A DNA stretch of 64,000 bases from Pseudomonas sp. Irchel s3b2 (GTDB lineage Bacteria; Pseudomonadota; Gammaproteobacteria; Pseudomonadales; Pseudomonadaceae), in NCBI RefSeq assembly GCF_900187445.1, contig NZ_FYEB01000013.1, forward strand, positions 104,432 through 168,431. Reading direction: 5' to 3'. The notes under the pieces are model-generated. The model did no database searches, was not told the DNA's origin, and saw only the letters and a program-made list of their open reading frames with translations. Position numbers and translations under genes: made by a program. The stretch's first letter is position 1; every line of letters begins with the position of its first letter. Positions 36,573 through 46,500 of the stretch are shown one piece after another.

Positions 36573-36748
36573 GCAGAATCCGAGAGTGGCAACATTTGGC
36601 AAGCTATCAGCTTCGGTCAGGCCGGGTTGTGAGTCAAATCCAAGCTTGATTCAGCACGTAGTCGTCGGTGAATTTGCCTACAGGTCTTGTCGATATTGAA
36701 ACCTGTCGAGGCACTGAAGCAATGACTACGCTTGCTGGATATGACTCG

Positions 36749-38896
36749 ATGAGCGCTCCCATGCAACCACTGCTTCAATATTTCAAGGCGATACTCAACC
36801 CCGGACGAGAGGTGCTGCTGTTCGCCCTGAGGACCATTGTGGCCGGACTGCTGACGTTGTACCTGGCCTTCCTGTTCGACCTTGAGCAGCCCAAGTGGTC
36901 GATCATGGCGGTGATCATCGTCAGCCAGCCGTTGGCTGGCATGGCCCTGGCCCGAAGTTTCGGCCAGGTCATCGGCACCACGTTTGGAGCCGTCGTGGCG
37001 GTGTTGATCATGGCGATCTTTCCCCAGGCGCCCCTGCCTTTCATCCTCACCCTGGCCTTGTGGTTGGCATTCTGTACTGCTGGGGGCACCTTGTTGCGCT
37101 ACACCAGTTCCCAGGCCTTTGTTCTGAGTGGGTACACGGCGGTAGTCGTGGCGCTGCTGGCGGTGCCCGATCAGGACGGTACGTTCCTGCTGGCTGTCAC
37201 TCGTGTGACCGAGACGCTGTTGGCGGTGGCTTGCGTGTGCGTGGTCAGCCTTCTCACGGCGCGGCCGGAAGCTGTGGCACGGGATTACTTCGCCAGGATC
37301 GATCAGGTCATCAAGCTGCTCGCGACCCACGCTGCTGCCGTCATCCGAACCGAAGAAAGCGAGGCCGATTTCCATCGGCGGCAGATGCAACTGCTCGGTG
37401 CAATCAGCGCTCTGGAGGGGGTACGTCGGCATTTATATTACGATGCCCCACGGTTGCGCAGCGCCAATGGTCTGGTGCAATTGCTTGGCAATCAGCTGGT
37501 GCTGCTGACTTCGCGGTTGACGGCCCTGCGTCACCAGCGGCTACTGCTCACCGAACGCTGGGAAGGAGCGTTGCCGGAAGAGATACAGCGTTTGCGCGCC
37601 GAAGAACTGGCGTTTCTCGATGAATTGGCCCTGCAAGGGCGCTCATTGTCGAGCGAGGCACGGCACCATTTCGCGGCGCTGCAACAGCGTTTCGATGACC
37701 AGGCCTACAAGGCCGAACAACTCACCGAGACGATGCCTGCCACCCTGCGTTCATTGGCCTGGGCACTGCGCTGGGAACAGGCACGGATGCTAGAGCAACT
37801 GGCGCAGATTCTGGAACTAAGCGACGCGATCCAGGAAGGGCGTGAAGCCAGTTGCGTGTTCCGTGGCCAGGACAATCCGCTGCATCTGGACTTCACGTTG
37901 GCGGCAATGAATGCAATCCGGGCCTTTACCGCGTTGCTGGTGGCCGGTCTGATCTGGATCGAGACCGCTTGGGAGGGGGCCCGTGGCGGGATGATTGTGG
38001 TAGGGATTCTCTGTTCGCTGATGGCGACTTTTCCGCGGCCGTTGCTGGCCGCGCAAAGCTTTGCCAGGGGACTGGGCCTGGCCTTGGTAGTGTCGGCGCT
38101 CTATCTGTTCATGTTGGTACCGATGATCAGTGATTTCGAATTACTCGCCTTGTTACTTGCCCCATTGCTGTATGCGGTCGCGGTGGGGCTGGCCAGTCCG
38201 CCAACCACTGGCACAGGCATCGGTCTTGGGCTAACGACAATACTGTTGCTGGGCCCGCAAAACGTAGGTGTCGGCCAAAACACTGCCATTCAGTGGTTCG
38301 AGTTTGCCGGTGCGTACATCAGCGCCTCCGCGCTGGCGCTCAGTGTCTACGCCTTGATCTTCCCGTTCAGGCCCGTTTTGCGGATACGCCGGCTGTTCAA
38401 TGAAAACTGCGAGCAGGTTTACGCTTTGCTGAAGACGCCGGCCACCGATGAACAACAATTTGCGTTTGAAAGCCGTATGGTCGATCGCCTGACCATGATG
38501 TTGGGATTATTGCCGGCTACCAACGACAAGCACTCTAGCGAGCTGTTCGAAGTCAGCTTAGGGTGCATGGCACTCGGTGTGGCCTTGAACCAGCTCAGGC
38601 AACAGGGGCAAAGCAACACGTTGCTGAGCACGGAGCAGCAAAACCGTTTGCTGGCTGCCGTCCGTGAGACAGGCCGATTGATCGCCGGGCGGCCCGGGAT
38701 TGACCTTGAGCAGTTGCTCGGAAACTTGCATGTCTTGGGCGATGAAATGGACGATTTGCATTTAGACGTTCATGAACACCTGTGGTCGGTATTCAGGATG
38801 CGCGTGGCGTTGTTGATCGTGGTGTCGTTTCTGGAGCGACATCGCCAATACTTTCAACCCGCCCAAACGGAAGGAGAGCCAGCCCTTGCCCATTGA
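36749..38896 (+). CDS. FUSC-family efflux transporter (AaeB-like)
   Basis: About 715 aa. Two sets of membrane helices (about residues 25-170 and 380-520) are separated by a long cytosolic region, the FUSC/AaeB layout; landmarks are PKWSIMAVIIVSQPLAGMALARSFGQVIGT and GARGGMIVVGILCSLMATFPRP. AaeB exports aromatic carboxylic acids together with AaeA in E. coli. The start is uncertain (36749 given; ATG at 36722 or 36761 also possible). The stop overlaps the DUF1656 gene by 11 bases, so the three genes form one operon. Confidence 0.85.
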   Translation: MSAPMQPLLQYFKAILNPGREVLLFALRTIVAGLLTLYLAFLFDLEQPKWSIMAVIIVSQPLAGMALARSFGQVIGTTFGAVVAVLIMAIFPQAPLPFILTLALWLAFCTAGGTLLRYTSSQAFVLSGYTAVVVALLAVPDQDGTFLLAVTRVTETLLAVACVCVVSLLTARPEAVARDYFARIDQVIKLLATHAAAVIRTEESEADFHRRQMQLLGAISALEGVRRHLYYDAPRLRSANGLVQLLGNQLVLLTSRLTALRHQRLLLTERWEGALPEEIQRLRAEELAFLDELALQGRSLSSEARHHFAALQQRFDDQAYKAEQLTETMPATLRSLAWALRWEQARMLEQLAQILELSDAIQEGREASCVFRGQDNPLHLDFTLAAMNAIRAFTALLVAGLIWIETAWEGARGGMIVVGILCSLMATFPRPLLAAQSFARGLGLALVVSALYLFMLVPMISDFELLALLLAPLLYAVAVGLASPPTTGTGIGLGLTTILLLGPQNVGVGQNTAIQWFEFAGAYISASALALSVYALIFPFRPVLRIRRLFNENCEQVYALLKTPATDEQQFAFESRMVDRLTMMLGLLPATNDKHSSELFEVSLGCMALGVALNQLRQQGQSNTLLSTEQQNRLLAAVRETGRLIAGRPGIDLEQLLGNLHVLGDEMDDLHLDVHEHLWSVFRMRVALLIVVSFLERHRQYFQPAQTEGEPALAH

Positions 38897-39086
38897 TTTT
38901 GAATTGGGCGGCGTCTACTTGCCGCCGATTGCCCAGGCATTATTGCTGGCCCTGCCGATTTTCCTGCTACTGGACTGGATCTTGCGCCGCTTTGGCGTGC
39001 TGCGTTTTGTCTGGCATGAGGCCTTGTTCGAAGGCGCGCTGTACGCGTGCGTTTGCGCGACGCTGATTCTGGTGATGGGAGCTTGA
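38886..39086 (+). CDS. DUF1656 small membrane protein (AaeX-like)
   Basis: This 66-aa protein starts at TTG behind a strong SD (AAGGAGAG) within the end of the FUSC gene. The family start FELGGVYLPPIAQALLLALP and a second helix (FEGALYACVCATLILVMG) are seen. It is a standard companion of FUSC and HlyD-type proteins in this efflux system. Confidence 0.88.
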   Translation: MPIDFELGGVYLPPIAQALLLALPIFLLLDWILRRFGVLRFVWHEALFEGALYACVCATLILVMGA

Positions 39087-39090
39087 TGCC

Positions 39091-40056
39091 TTGAAGAAGA
39101 TCCTTGCCCGACTCGTGACTGTGGCGATGGTGTTGCTGGCCTTTATCCTCGGCTGGTTCGCCTGGGAACATTACACCCGCGCGCCCTGGACTCGGGATGC
39201 GCGGGTTCGCGCCGATGTGGTGACGTTGTCCGCCGATGTCTCGGGGCGCATCGTCAGCCTGAGTGTTCAAGACAACCAGCATGTTGAGAAAGGCCAGTTG
39301 CTGCTGGAGATCGACCCTGCTCGTTATACGCTGGCAGTGGAGCATGCCAAGCGCGCGGTGGAAGTGGCAAAAGCCACGCTGGGCCAGTCTGAAGCGACGA
39401 TTGTCGCCAGCGAAGCGCTGCTCAGGCAGCGTCAAAGCGAAGAGCATCGCCGTCGAACCCTCAAACAGCGTTTCGCGATCTCTGGCGAAGAATGGGAAAA
39501 ATCCAGTACCGAAGTGGCTGTGGCGCAGGCGGAGCTGTTGCGCAATCAGGCCAATCTGGGTCTGGCACAGGCCAACGTGCAACTGGCGATCGCTGCATTG
39601 ACCCAGGCCGAACTGGACTTGCAGCGCACGCGGGTCGCATCGCCTGTCAGTGGTTACGTGACCAACCTGCTGACGCGTCAGGGTGATTACGCCATTGCCG
39701 GAGGGGCGTTGTTGGCGCTGGTGGACAGCGACTCGTTTTATATCAGCGGCTACTTTGAAGAAACAAAGCTGCCACGAATCGAGGAGGGCGACCGGGTCAG
39801 GGTCGAGTTGATGAGCGGCGAGACTTTCGGCGGCACCGTGCAAAGCATCGCTTTTGCTATCGCCGACCGCGAGAATTCCCCCGGCAGTCGTCTGCTGGCC
39901 AACATCAACCCCAGTTACACCTGGGTCAAGCTGGCGCAACGGGTGCCGGTGCGGATTCAGATCGATGCTGACTATGCCGCCAAAAACCGCCTGCGTGCCG
40001 GGACCACGGCTACGGTGACCGTTGAGGAAAACCGAGATAACGAGACTGCCCACTAA
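39091..40056 (+). CDS. HlyD-family membrane-fusion protein (AaeA-like)
   Basis: This 321-aa periplasmic adaptor starts at TTG four bases after the DUF1656 stop. One N-terminal anchor helix (LVTVAMVLLAFILGWFAW), barrel/lipoyl halves (VSGRIVSLSVQDNQHVEKGQ and TRVASPVSGYVTNLLTRQGDY) flanking a coiled-coil hairpin rich in Glu/Ala/Gln. It links the FUSC pump to the outer membrane. No outer-membrane factor is in this operon; a shared one is likely. Confidence 0.9.
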   Translation: MKKILARLVTVAMVLLAFILGWFAWEHYTRAPWTRDARVRADVVTLSADVSGRIVSLSVQDNQHVEKGQLLLEIDPARYTLAVEHAKRAVEVAKATLGQSEATIVASEALLRQRQSEEHRRRTLKQRFAISGEEWEKSSTEVAVAQAELLRNQANLGLAQANVQLAIAALTQAELDLQRTRVASPVSGYVTNLLTRQGDYAIAGGALLALVDSDSFYISGYFEETKLPRIEEGDRVRVELMSGETFGGTVQSIAFAIADRENSPGSRLLANINPSYTWVKLAQRVPVRIQIDADYAAKNRLRAGTTATVTVEENRDNETAH

Positions 40057-40060
40057 CCCT

Positions 40061-40148
40061 GTAGGAGCGAGGCTTGCCCGCGAAGAACGATGACGCGTAA
40101 TACCTGAAAAACCGCAGTGCATTCTTCGCGGGCAAGCCTCGCTCCTAC
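40061..40148. repeat. REP pair between the two efflux operons
   Basis: Inverted copies GTAGGAGCGAGGCTTGCCCG and CGGGCAAGCCTCGCTCCTAC about 45 bases apart, starting four bases after the HlyD stop. Confidence 0.9.
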
Positions 40149-40176
40149 AGGGATATGTGTTGAATTAAAGACCAAC

Positions 40177-40216
40177 AAAAAAAAAGCCCCACGACCGAAT
40201 GAGGCGCGGGGCAAAA
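40177..40216 (-). terminator. Intrinsic terminator of mexEF-oprN
   Basis: On the minus strand a GCCCC/GGGGC hairpin with a 17-base loop is followed by nine T, 40-80 bases past the oprN stop. Confidence 0.8.
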
Positions 40217-40258
40217 GAATTGGTTGATTGCGGCCAACCAAAGGAGCTCTTTAAAACG

Positions 40259-41680
40259 TTACTTGCTGGCGACTGTCTCTGGTTGCCAGCCGCCGCCGAG
40301 GGCTTTGTAGATGGCGACAATGCCGCGATACAAATCGACTTCGGCCTGGGCCTGGGTGTCTTCCGCTGCCAGGCGCTCACGCTGAGCATCGAGCAGTACG
40401 AGGAAGTCCACGGTGCCTTCGCGGTAGCGAATATCGGCGAGATCGGCAGCGGCGCGGCTTGATTCGCTTTGACGAATCAGCGAGATCAGGCGCTGCTGAC
40501 GTTTGCCGTAATCGCTGAAGGCGTTTTCCGACTCTTCCAACGCCAACAGTACTTGCTGCTCGTAGGTCGCCAAGGCGCCTTCGGCTTCAGCATCGGCACC
40601 GCGCAAACGGGCGCGCACGCTGCCCAGGTCGAACGCCGCCCAGGTGATGCTTGGGCCCAGTGCCCAGGCGTTGGCCGCCGAGGAACCGATCTGCGAACCG
40701 CGTCCCGCAGTGAAGCCGAGGAAGCCGCTGAGGCTGACCCGTGGGAACAAGTCAGCCTTGGCCACGCCGATACGGGCGGTGGCGGCCGCCAGTTGGCGTT
40801 CGGCGCTGCGGATGTCCGGACGCCGTTGCAGCAGTTCGCCCGGATCACCGATCGGCAGGGCCTTGGCGATTGCCGGCAGGTCTTTTGGACTCAGGTCGAC
40901 GCTCAGTTTGTCCGGACGCTCACCCAGCAGGGTGGCGATGCGGTTGCGCTGACGCACCTGTTCGGCCTGCAGCTGCGGCACGCTGGCTTCGACAGAGGCC
41001 AAGCGCGCATCGGCGCGAACCACGTCCAGCTGATCGCCGACACCGGCATCACGCAGGCTTTCGGTGATCTTGCGTGATTCCTGCTGGTTGTTCAGGTTGG
41101 CCAGGGCGATCTTTTCCCGTAGCTGTGCGCCACGCAGTTGACCGTAGGCGTCCACCAGTTCGGCAATCATGGTGACTTGCAGTTGGTAAAGATCGGCTTC
41201 GGCGGCCTGCTGCTCGGCATCGCTGGATTCCAGGTTGCGCTGGATGCGACCGAACAAGTCCAGCTCCCAGGCCATGTCCAGGCCCAGGTCATAGCGTTCA
41301 CTGCTGACCCGGTCGGTGGTCTGGCCGGGAATCTGCCCTTTGGCCAGATCACTGCTGGCGCGGCTAGTGATGGTCGGCATGGCGTCATTGCTGACGTCAT
41401 CACGAATCGCCCGGGCTGCTTTCCAGCGAGCGAAGGCCACGCGCAAATCGCGGTTGCCTTGCAAGGATTGCGTCACCAACTGGTTGAGGGTCGGATCGTC
41501 GAACTGCTGCCACCAGATGCCTTCGAAACGGGCGCGGTCGAAGTTCTTCTGACCGGCGCTGCCATCGGTGGCGGCCGTGATGTTGGCCGCCTCCGTCGCT
41601 GGGGTTTTGTAATCCGGGCCAACGGCGCAGGCACTCAGGGCCAGTACCAGAAGGCTCGGCAGGAAGGCTTTCAGGCTCAT
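40259..41680 (-). CDS. oprN: Outer-membrane efflux channel lipoprotein (OprN)
   Basis: This 473-aa TolC-type channel has a lipoprotein signal with the lipobox LSACAVGPDY. Duplicated OEP repeats (LNQLVTQSLQGNRDLRVAFARWKAARA; RRPDIRSAERQLAAATARIGVAKADLFPRVSLSGFLG) build the beta-barrel and periplasmic tunnel. It overlaps mexF by four bases, showing one operon. Confidence 0.9.
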   Translation of the reverse strand: MSLKAFLPSLLVLALSACAVGPDYKTPATEAANITAATDGSAGQKNFDRARFEGIWWQQFDDPTLNQLVTQSLQGNRDLRVAFARWKAARAIRDDVSNDAMPTITSRASSDLAKGQIPGQTTDRVSSERYDLGLDMAWELDLFGRIQRNLESSDAEQQAAEADLYQLQVTMIAELVDAYGQLRGAQLREKIALANLNNQQESRKITESLRDAGVGDQLDVVRADARLASVEASVPQLQAEQVRQRNRIATLLGERPDKLSVDLSPKDLPAIAKALPIGDPGELLQRRPDIRSAERQLAAATARIGVAKADLFPRVSLSGFLGFTAGRGSQIGSSAANAWALGPSITWAAFDLGSVRARLRGADAEAEGALATYEQQVLLALEESENAFSDYGKRQQRLISLIRQSESSRAAADLADIRYREGTVDFLVLLDAQRERLAAEDTQAQAEVDLYRGIVAIYKALGGGWQPETVASK

Positions 41681-44600
41681 TGTTGCGCCTCCAGTTGCTT
41701 TTCCAGTTTCAGCGCCTTGGCCGCTTTGCGCGCTTCACCGCGCTCTACAAAGTTGCGAATCAGTACGTAGAACACCGGCGTCAGCAACAGACCGAAGAAG
41801 GTCACCCCGAGCATCCCGGAGAACACCGCCACACCCATGGCATGACGCATTTCGGCACCGGCACCGCTGGAGAAAACCAGAGGCACAACACCCATGATGA
41901 ACGCGAAGGAGGTCATCAGGATCGGCCGCAGACGCAGGCGGCAAGCTTCCAGCACCGCTGCCAGCGGGCCGAGGCCTTCTTCCTGTTTATCCTTGGCAAA
42001 CTCGACGATCAGAATCGCGTTCTTGCACGCCAGGCCCACCAGTACGATCAAGCCGATCTGGGTGAAGATGTTGTTGTCGCCGCCCGAAGCAATCACACCG
42101 GTAATGGCCGACAGCAGGGTCATCGGTACGATCAGGATCACCGCCAGTGGCAGGCTCCAGCTTTCGTATTGCGCCGCGAGCACCAGGAACGCCAGCAGTA
42201 CGCAGAGCGGGAATACGAACAGCGCGGTGTTGCCGGACAGAATTTGCTGGTAGGTCAGGTCGGTCCACTCGTAGGTCATGCCGTTGGGCAATTCGTCCTT
42301 GAGCAGTTTCTCGATGGCTTTCTCGGCCTGGCCAGAGCTGTAGCCGGGGGCTGCTGCACCGTTGATTTCCGCGGTGATGAAACCGTTGTAGTGCATCACC
42401 CGGTCCGGGCCCGAGGTGTCGCTGACCTTGATGAAGGTCGCCAGCGGAATCATCTCGCCCCGGTTGTTACGCACTTTCAACTGACCGATCTGGTCCGATT
42501 CGAGACGGAACTGCTGCTCAGCCTGAACGTTGACCTGATAGGTGCGACCGAAGCGGTTGAAGTCGTTGGCATACAGCGAACCCAGATAGATCTGCAGGGT
42601 GTCGAAGATGTCGCTGACGGCCACGCCGTGGGTCTTGGCTTTTTCCCGGTCGATGGCGGCATCGACCTGCGGCACGTTCACGGTGTAACTGGTGAACAGA
42701 CCGGCCAGTTCCGGCACGCTGTGGCTTTTGGTGATGATGTTCATGGTTTCTTTGTACAGCTCGTCATAACCCAGGTTGCCCCGGTCCTCGATCTGCAGGC
42801 GGAAACCGCCAATAGTCCCCAGGCCTTGTACCGGCGGTGGCGGGAAGATCGCCATGTAGGCTTCCTGAATCCCGGCGTACTGGCCGTTCAATGCACCGGC
42901 AATCGCACCGGCGGACATGCTCGGATCCTTACGCTGGTCGAACGGTTTCAGGGTGACGAAGACGATGCCGGCGTTCGGGCTGTTGGTGAAACCATTGATC
43001 GACAGACCCGGGAAGGCCACGGCGCTTTCCACGCCAGGCTGTTTCAGGGCCAGATCGGACATGCGCTTGATCACGTCTTCGGTACGGTCCAGGCTCGCGG
43101 CATCCGGCAGTTGCGCGAAGGCCACCAGGTATTGCTTGTCCTGGCCGGGTACGAAACCGGTCGGGGTATTGGAGAAACCGAAGAACGTCAACACCATCAG
43201 GCCGGCGTACACCAGCAGGGCGATACCGCTGCTGCGGATAACCCGGCCCACGGTGCCGACATAACCATGGCTGGCCTTGTCAAAGAAGCGGTTGAACGGA
43301 CGGAACAACCAGCCGCCAAAGATCTTGTCCAGAACCTTGGAGAAACGGTCTTTCGGCGCGTCGTGGCTCTTGAGCAACACGGCGGCCAGCGCTGGCGACA
43401 AGGTCAGCGAGTTGAAGGCCGAGATCACCGTGGAGATCGCAATGGTGAGGGCGAACTGTTTATAGAACTGCCCGGTCAAGCCGGAGATGAACGCGGCCGG
43501 GATAAACACCGCACACAGCACCAGCGCCGTCGCAATGATCGGACCGGTCACTTCGCGCATCGCACGCTTGGTGGCTTCTACAGGGGTTAATCCGAGCCCG
43601 ATGTTTCGCTCGACGTTCTCCACCACCACAATCGCATCGTCGACCACGATACCGATGGCCAGTACCAATCCGAACAGCGACAGGGCGTTCAACGAGAAGC
43701 CGAACAGGTGCATCACGGCAAACGTACCGATCAGCGAAACCGGCACCGCCACCAACGGGATGATCGAGGCGCGCCAGGTTTGCAGGAACAGGATCACCAC
43801 CAGCACAACCAGGATCAGCGCTTCGAAGAGGGTGTGAACCACCGCCTCGATGGAACCGCGCACGAAGATCGTCGGGTCATAGACGATGCTGAAGTCCATG
43901 CCTTCCGGGAAGTTCTTCTTCAGCTCGGCCATTTTCTCCCGAACGTCGTTGGAGATCTGGATCGCGTTGGAGCCAGGGCGCTGGAAGATCGGGATCGCCA
44001 CCGCCGGCTGGTTGTTCAGCAAGGAACGCAGGGCATATTGGCTGGAGCCGAGTTCGACGCGAGCGATGTCTTTCAGGCGAGTGATTTCACCATTTTCGCC
44101 GGAGCGAATGATGATGTTCTCGAACTCTTCCTCGGAAACCAGACGGCCTTGGGTGTTGACCGACAGCTGGAACGCAGTGGCATTCGGCGCAGGCGGAGCG
44201 CCCAGGGCACCGGCCGCCACTTGACGGTTTTGTTCACGAATCGCAGTGACCACATCGGTGGCGGTCAGGTTACGCGAAGCGGTCTTGTTCGGATCGAGCC
44301 ACACCCGCAGCGAGTAATCGCCCATCCCGAACAGCTGCACATCACCGACACCACCCAGACGCGCCAGCTCATCCTTGATATTGAGCAAGGCGTAGTTGGA
44401 CAGGTAGAGCATGTCGTAGCGTTTGTCCGGCGAGGTCAAGTGCACAACCATGGTCAGGTCGGGCGACGCCTTGTCGACGGTGATACCGATGCGCGTCACT
44501 TCCTCGGGAAGTTTGGGCTCGGTACGGGTCACGCGGTTCTGAACCTGTACCTGCGCGTTATCCAGGTCAGTGCCCAGGGCGAAGGTGATGGTCAGGGTGA

Positions 44601-44868
44601 TCTTGCCGTCAGCGGTGGACTGCGAGGACATGTACAGCATGTTCTCGACGCCGGTGATGGCTTGCTCCAAAGGAGCGGCCACGGTTTCACCGATGACTTT
44701 AGGGTTGGCGCCCGGGAAGTTGGCACGCACCACCACGGTCGGCGGCACGACTTCCGGGTATTCGCTGATCGGCAACTGGAACAGCGAGATGGCACCGGCG
44801 ATCAGGATCAGCAGCGACAGTACCGCTGCAAAGATCGGCCGTGAAATGAAGAATTGGGAAAAATTCAT
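41677..44868 (-). CDS. mexF: RND multidrug efflux pump subunit MexF
   Basis: This 1063-aa inner-membrane proton/drug antiporter has 12 helices and two large periplasmic loops. The start FSQFFISRPIFAAVLSLL, LYMSSQSTADGKITLTITF, the proton-relay GIVVDDAIVVVENV and the PPPPVQGLGTIGGFRLQIED stretch are closest to the MexF branch rather than MexB. In P. aeruginosa the pump exports chloramphenicol, quinolones and quorum-sensing precursors such as kynurenine/HHQ. Confidence 0.92.
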   Translation of the reverse strand: MNFSQFFISRPIFAAVLSLLILIAGAISLFQLPISEYPEVVPPTVVVRANFPGANPKVIGETVAAPLEQAITGVENMLYMSSQSTADGKITLTITFALGTDLDNAQVQVQNRVTRTEPKLPEEVTRIGITVDKASPDLTMVVHLTSPDKRYDMLYLSNYALLNIKDELARLGGVGDVQLFGMGDYSLRVWLDPNKTASRNLTATDVVTAIREQNRQVAAGALGAPPAPNATAFQLSVNTQGRLVSEEEFENIIIRSGENGEITRLKDIARVELGSSQYALRSLLNNQPAVAIPIFQRPGSNAIQISNDVREKMAELKKNFPEGMDFSIVYDPTIFVRGSIEAVVHTLFEALILVVLVVILFLQTWRASIIPLVAVPVSLIGTFAVMHLFGFSLNALSLFGLVLAIGIVVDDAIVVVENVERNIGLGLTPVEATKRAMREVTGPIIATALVLCAVFIPAAFISGLTGQFYKQFALTIAISTVISAFNSLTLSPALAAVLLKSHDAPKDRFSKVLDKIFGGWLFRPFNRFFDKASHGYVGTVGRVIRSSGIALLVYAGLMVLTFFGFSNTPTGFVPGQDKQYLVAFAQLPDAASLDRTEDVIKRMSDLALKQPGVESAVAFPGLSINGFTNSPNAGIVFVTLKPFDQRKDPSMSAGAIAGALNGQYAGIQEAYMAIFPPPPVQGLGTIGGFRLQIEDRGNLGYDELYKETMNIITKSHSVPELAGLFTSYTVNVPQVDAAIDREKAKTHGVAVSDIFDTLQIYLGSLYANDFNRFGRTYQVNVQAEQQFRLESDQIGQLKVRNNRGEMIPLATFIKVSDTSGPDRVMHYNGFITAEINGAAAPGYSSGQAEKAIEKLLKDELPNGMTYEWTDLTYQQILSGNTALFVFPLCVLLAFLVLAAQYESWSLPLAVILIVPMTLLSAITGVIASGGDNNIFTQIGLIVLVGLACKNAILIVEFAKDKQEEGLGPLAAVLEACRLRLRPILMTSFAFIMGVVPLVFSSGAGAEMRHAMGVAVFSGMLGVTFFGLLLTPVFYVLIRNFVERGEARKAAKALKLEKQLEAQQ

Positions 44869-44883
44869 CGGAGTCGTTGTCCC

Positions 44884-46137
44884 TTAACCGCGTGGAGTCG
44901 CAGCAGCCACTTTCACAACCGTGCCCGGCGCGACCTTGGCAGGTGCGACTTGGGGCAGGTTGCTGGCTTCCAGCGCTTGTCGTTGTTGAGCCAGAGCTGC
45001 GAGGGTTTGTTCGCTGGCCATCGGGATCACTTCAGGGGTGACCGGTGAGCCAGGGCGAACCCGTTGCAAGCCCTTGACGATGATGGTGTCGTCCTTGTTC
45101 AGGCCGCTGCGCACGATGCGCAGCCCTTCGATCTTCGGACCCAACTCGACGGGGCGGTAAGTCGTTTTGTTGTCGGCATCCATCACCAGCACGAACTTTT
45201 TACCCAGGTCGGTGCCGACCGCTTCGTCATTGATCAACATGGCGGAGTAAGTGCCGCTGCCCACCAGTTTCAGGCGTGCATAAAGGCCCGGGGTGTAGGT
45301 GCCGTCGCTGTTGTCGAACACCGCACGACCGCGGATGGTGCCGGTCTGCGGGTTGACCTGATTGTCGACAAAGTTCATCTGGCCCTGGTGCGGGTTGCCG
45401 TCTTCATTGGACAGGCCGAGGTAAACCGGCGTGGTTGCGCCGCGTTGGCCCTGGCGGGCGAGCTGGGTGTATTTGAGGAACACACGTTCGTCGGCGTCGA
45501 AGTAGGCGTAGACCTTGTCGGTGGACACCACGCTGGTCAGTGCGGTGGTATCGGCGGTAACGAGGTTGCCGGCGGTGATTTCCGCGCGACTGACACGGCC
45601 ACTGATAGGCGCAGTGACGCGGGTGAAGCTCAGGTTCAGTTTGGCCAGGTCCAGTTGGGCCTGGAGGGCGCCGACGGCGGCGCGAGCTTCTTGAGCCGCG
45701 CTGGTGCGCGAGTCGGCGAGTTCGGCGGAAATCGCATTGCTGATGCGCAGACGTTCGCCGCGTTGGGCTTCGTTTTCGCTGCGGGTGGCGGTGGCGCGAG
45801 CTTGGGCAACCAGGGCTTCGAGGCGGCGGACCTCAGCCTGGAATGGGCGCGGGTCAATCTGGAACAACAGATCGCCTTTCTTGACCAGCGCGCCTTCGGT
45901 GAAGGCCACGTCATCGATCTGGCCGGAAACCCGTGGACGAATTTCTACCGTTTCCGGCGCTTCAAGGCGCCCGGTGAATTCGTCCCACTCGTTGACCGGT
46001 TGTTCCAGCACCTTGGCCACGCTGACTTTGGCCGCGGGCATGGTGGCGGCTGCGTCCGGGGTCTTGCCGCAGGCACTCATCACCAGCACGGCCAACAGGG
46101 CCAAGGGGAAGCGCAAATGTTTGAGTGAATGTTCCAT
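44884..46137 (-). CDS. mexE: RND membrane-fusion lipoprotein MexE
   Basis: This 417-aa adaptor has a lipobox (VLVMSACGK), a lipoyl/barrel region (VSGQIDDVAFTEGALVKKGDLLFQID) and its second half (SGRVSRAEITAGNLVTADT) around a coiled coil. It is 15 bases upstream of mexF. The start is the ATG at 46137 (or the ATG at 46152, five codons earlier). A perfect palindrome lies about 85 bases upstream. Confidence 0.9.
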   Translation of the reverse strand: MEHSLKHLRFPLALLAVLVMSACGKTPDAAATMPAAKVSVAKVLEQPVNEWDEFTGRLEAPETVEIRPRVSGQIDDVAFTEGALVKKGDLLFQIDPRPFQAEVRRLEALVAQARATATRSENEAQRGERLRISNAISAELADSRTSAAQEARAAVGALQAQLDLAKLNLSFTRVTAPISGRVSRAEITAGNLVTADTTALTSVVSTDKVYAYFDADERVFLKYTQLARQGQRGATTPVYLGLSNEDGNPHQGQMNFVDNQVNPQTGTIRGRAVFDNSDGTYTPGLYARLKLVGSGTYSAMLINDEAVGTDLGKKFVLVMDADNKTTYRPVELGPKIEGLRIVRSGLNKDDTIIVKGLQRVRPGSPVTPEVIPMASEQTLAALAQQRQALEASNLPQVAPAKVAPGTVVKVAAATPRG

Positions 46138-46219
46138 GGATGCATCCGCCAATGTATTGAGATGGACGGATGATGCTTGGCGGGTGTGTAGGGCACGAAT
46201 CGAATGGGGCGAAGGTAAC

Positions 46220-46236
46220 TATCATTCGGAATGATA
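46220..46236. promoter_or_regulatory. Perfect 17-bp palindrome upstream of mexE
   Basis: TATCATTC-G-GAATGATA, 83-99 bases upstream of the mexE start. It is a candidate operator for a homodimeric regulator of the pump. MexT (LysR family) controls this operon in P. aeruginosa, but this palindrome does not obviously match its described box. Confidence 0.5.
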
Positions 46237-46351
46237 TAAGCCCAAAGGGAGCCCTCTAGCATGCACCTTCCATGAGTGGGCTATCAAATGAAATGATGAC
46301 AATTCAGTGTTGCAGGGAGTGTAAGAGGTTGGCTTGAAACCGTGTCGCGGC

Positions 46352-46429
46352 TTTCGCGGGCAAGCCTCGCTCCTACAGGAATTACGGTGCTAATGAAATC
46401 CCCTGTAGGAGCGAGGCTTGCCCGCGAAG
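46352..46429. repeat. REP pair between mexE and the indole region
   Basis: Inverted copies TTTCGCGGGCAAGCCTCGCT and GTAGGAGCGAGGCTTGCCCG about 35 bases apart. It is the last complete REP pair seen in the window. Confidence 0.9.
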
Positions 46430-46500
46430 AGGCCGTCAGCCCAATACAAAAATCAAACCAGCCTCGCAGGTTCGGTCAATTCTGCCTGTGCTCTCTGAGT

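Noticed and set aside
41680..44844. Long plus-strand frames (636 and 378 codons) opposite mexF
   Set aside because: Antisense shadows of the RND pump without SD or domain; composition is Arg/Gln/His-rich.
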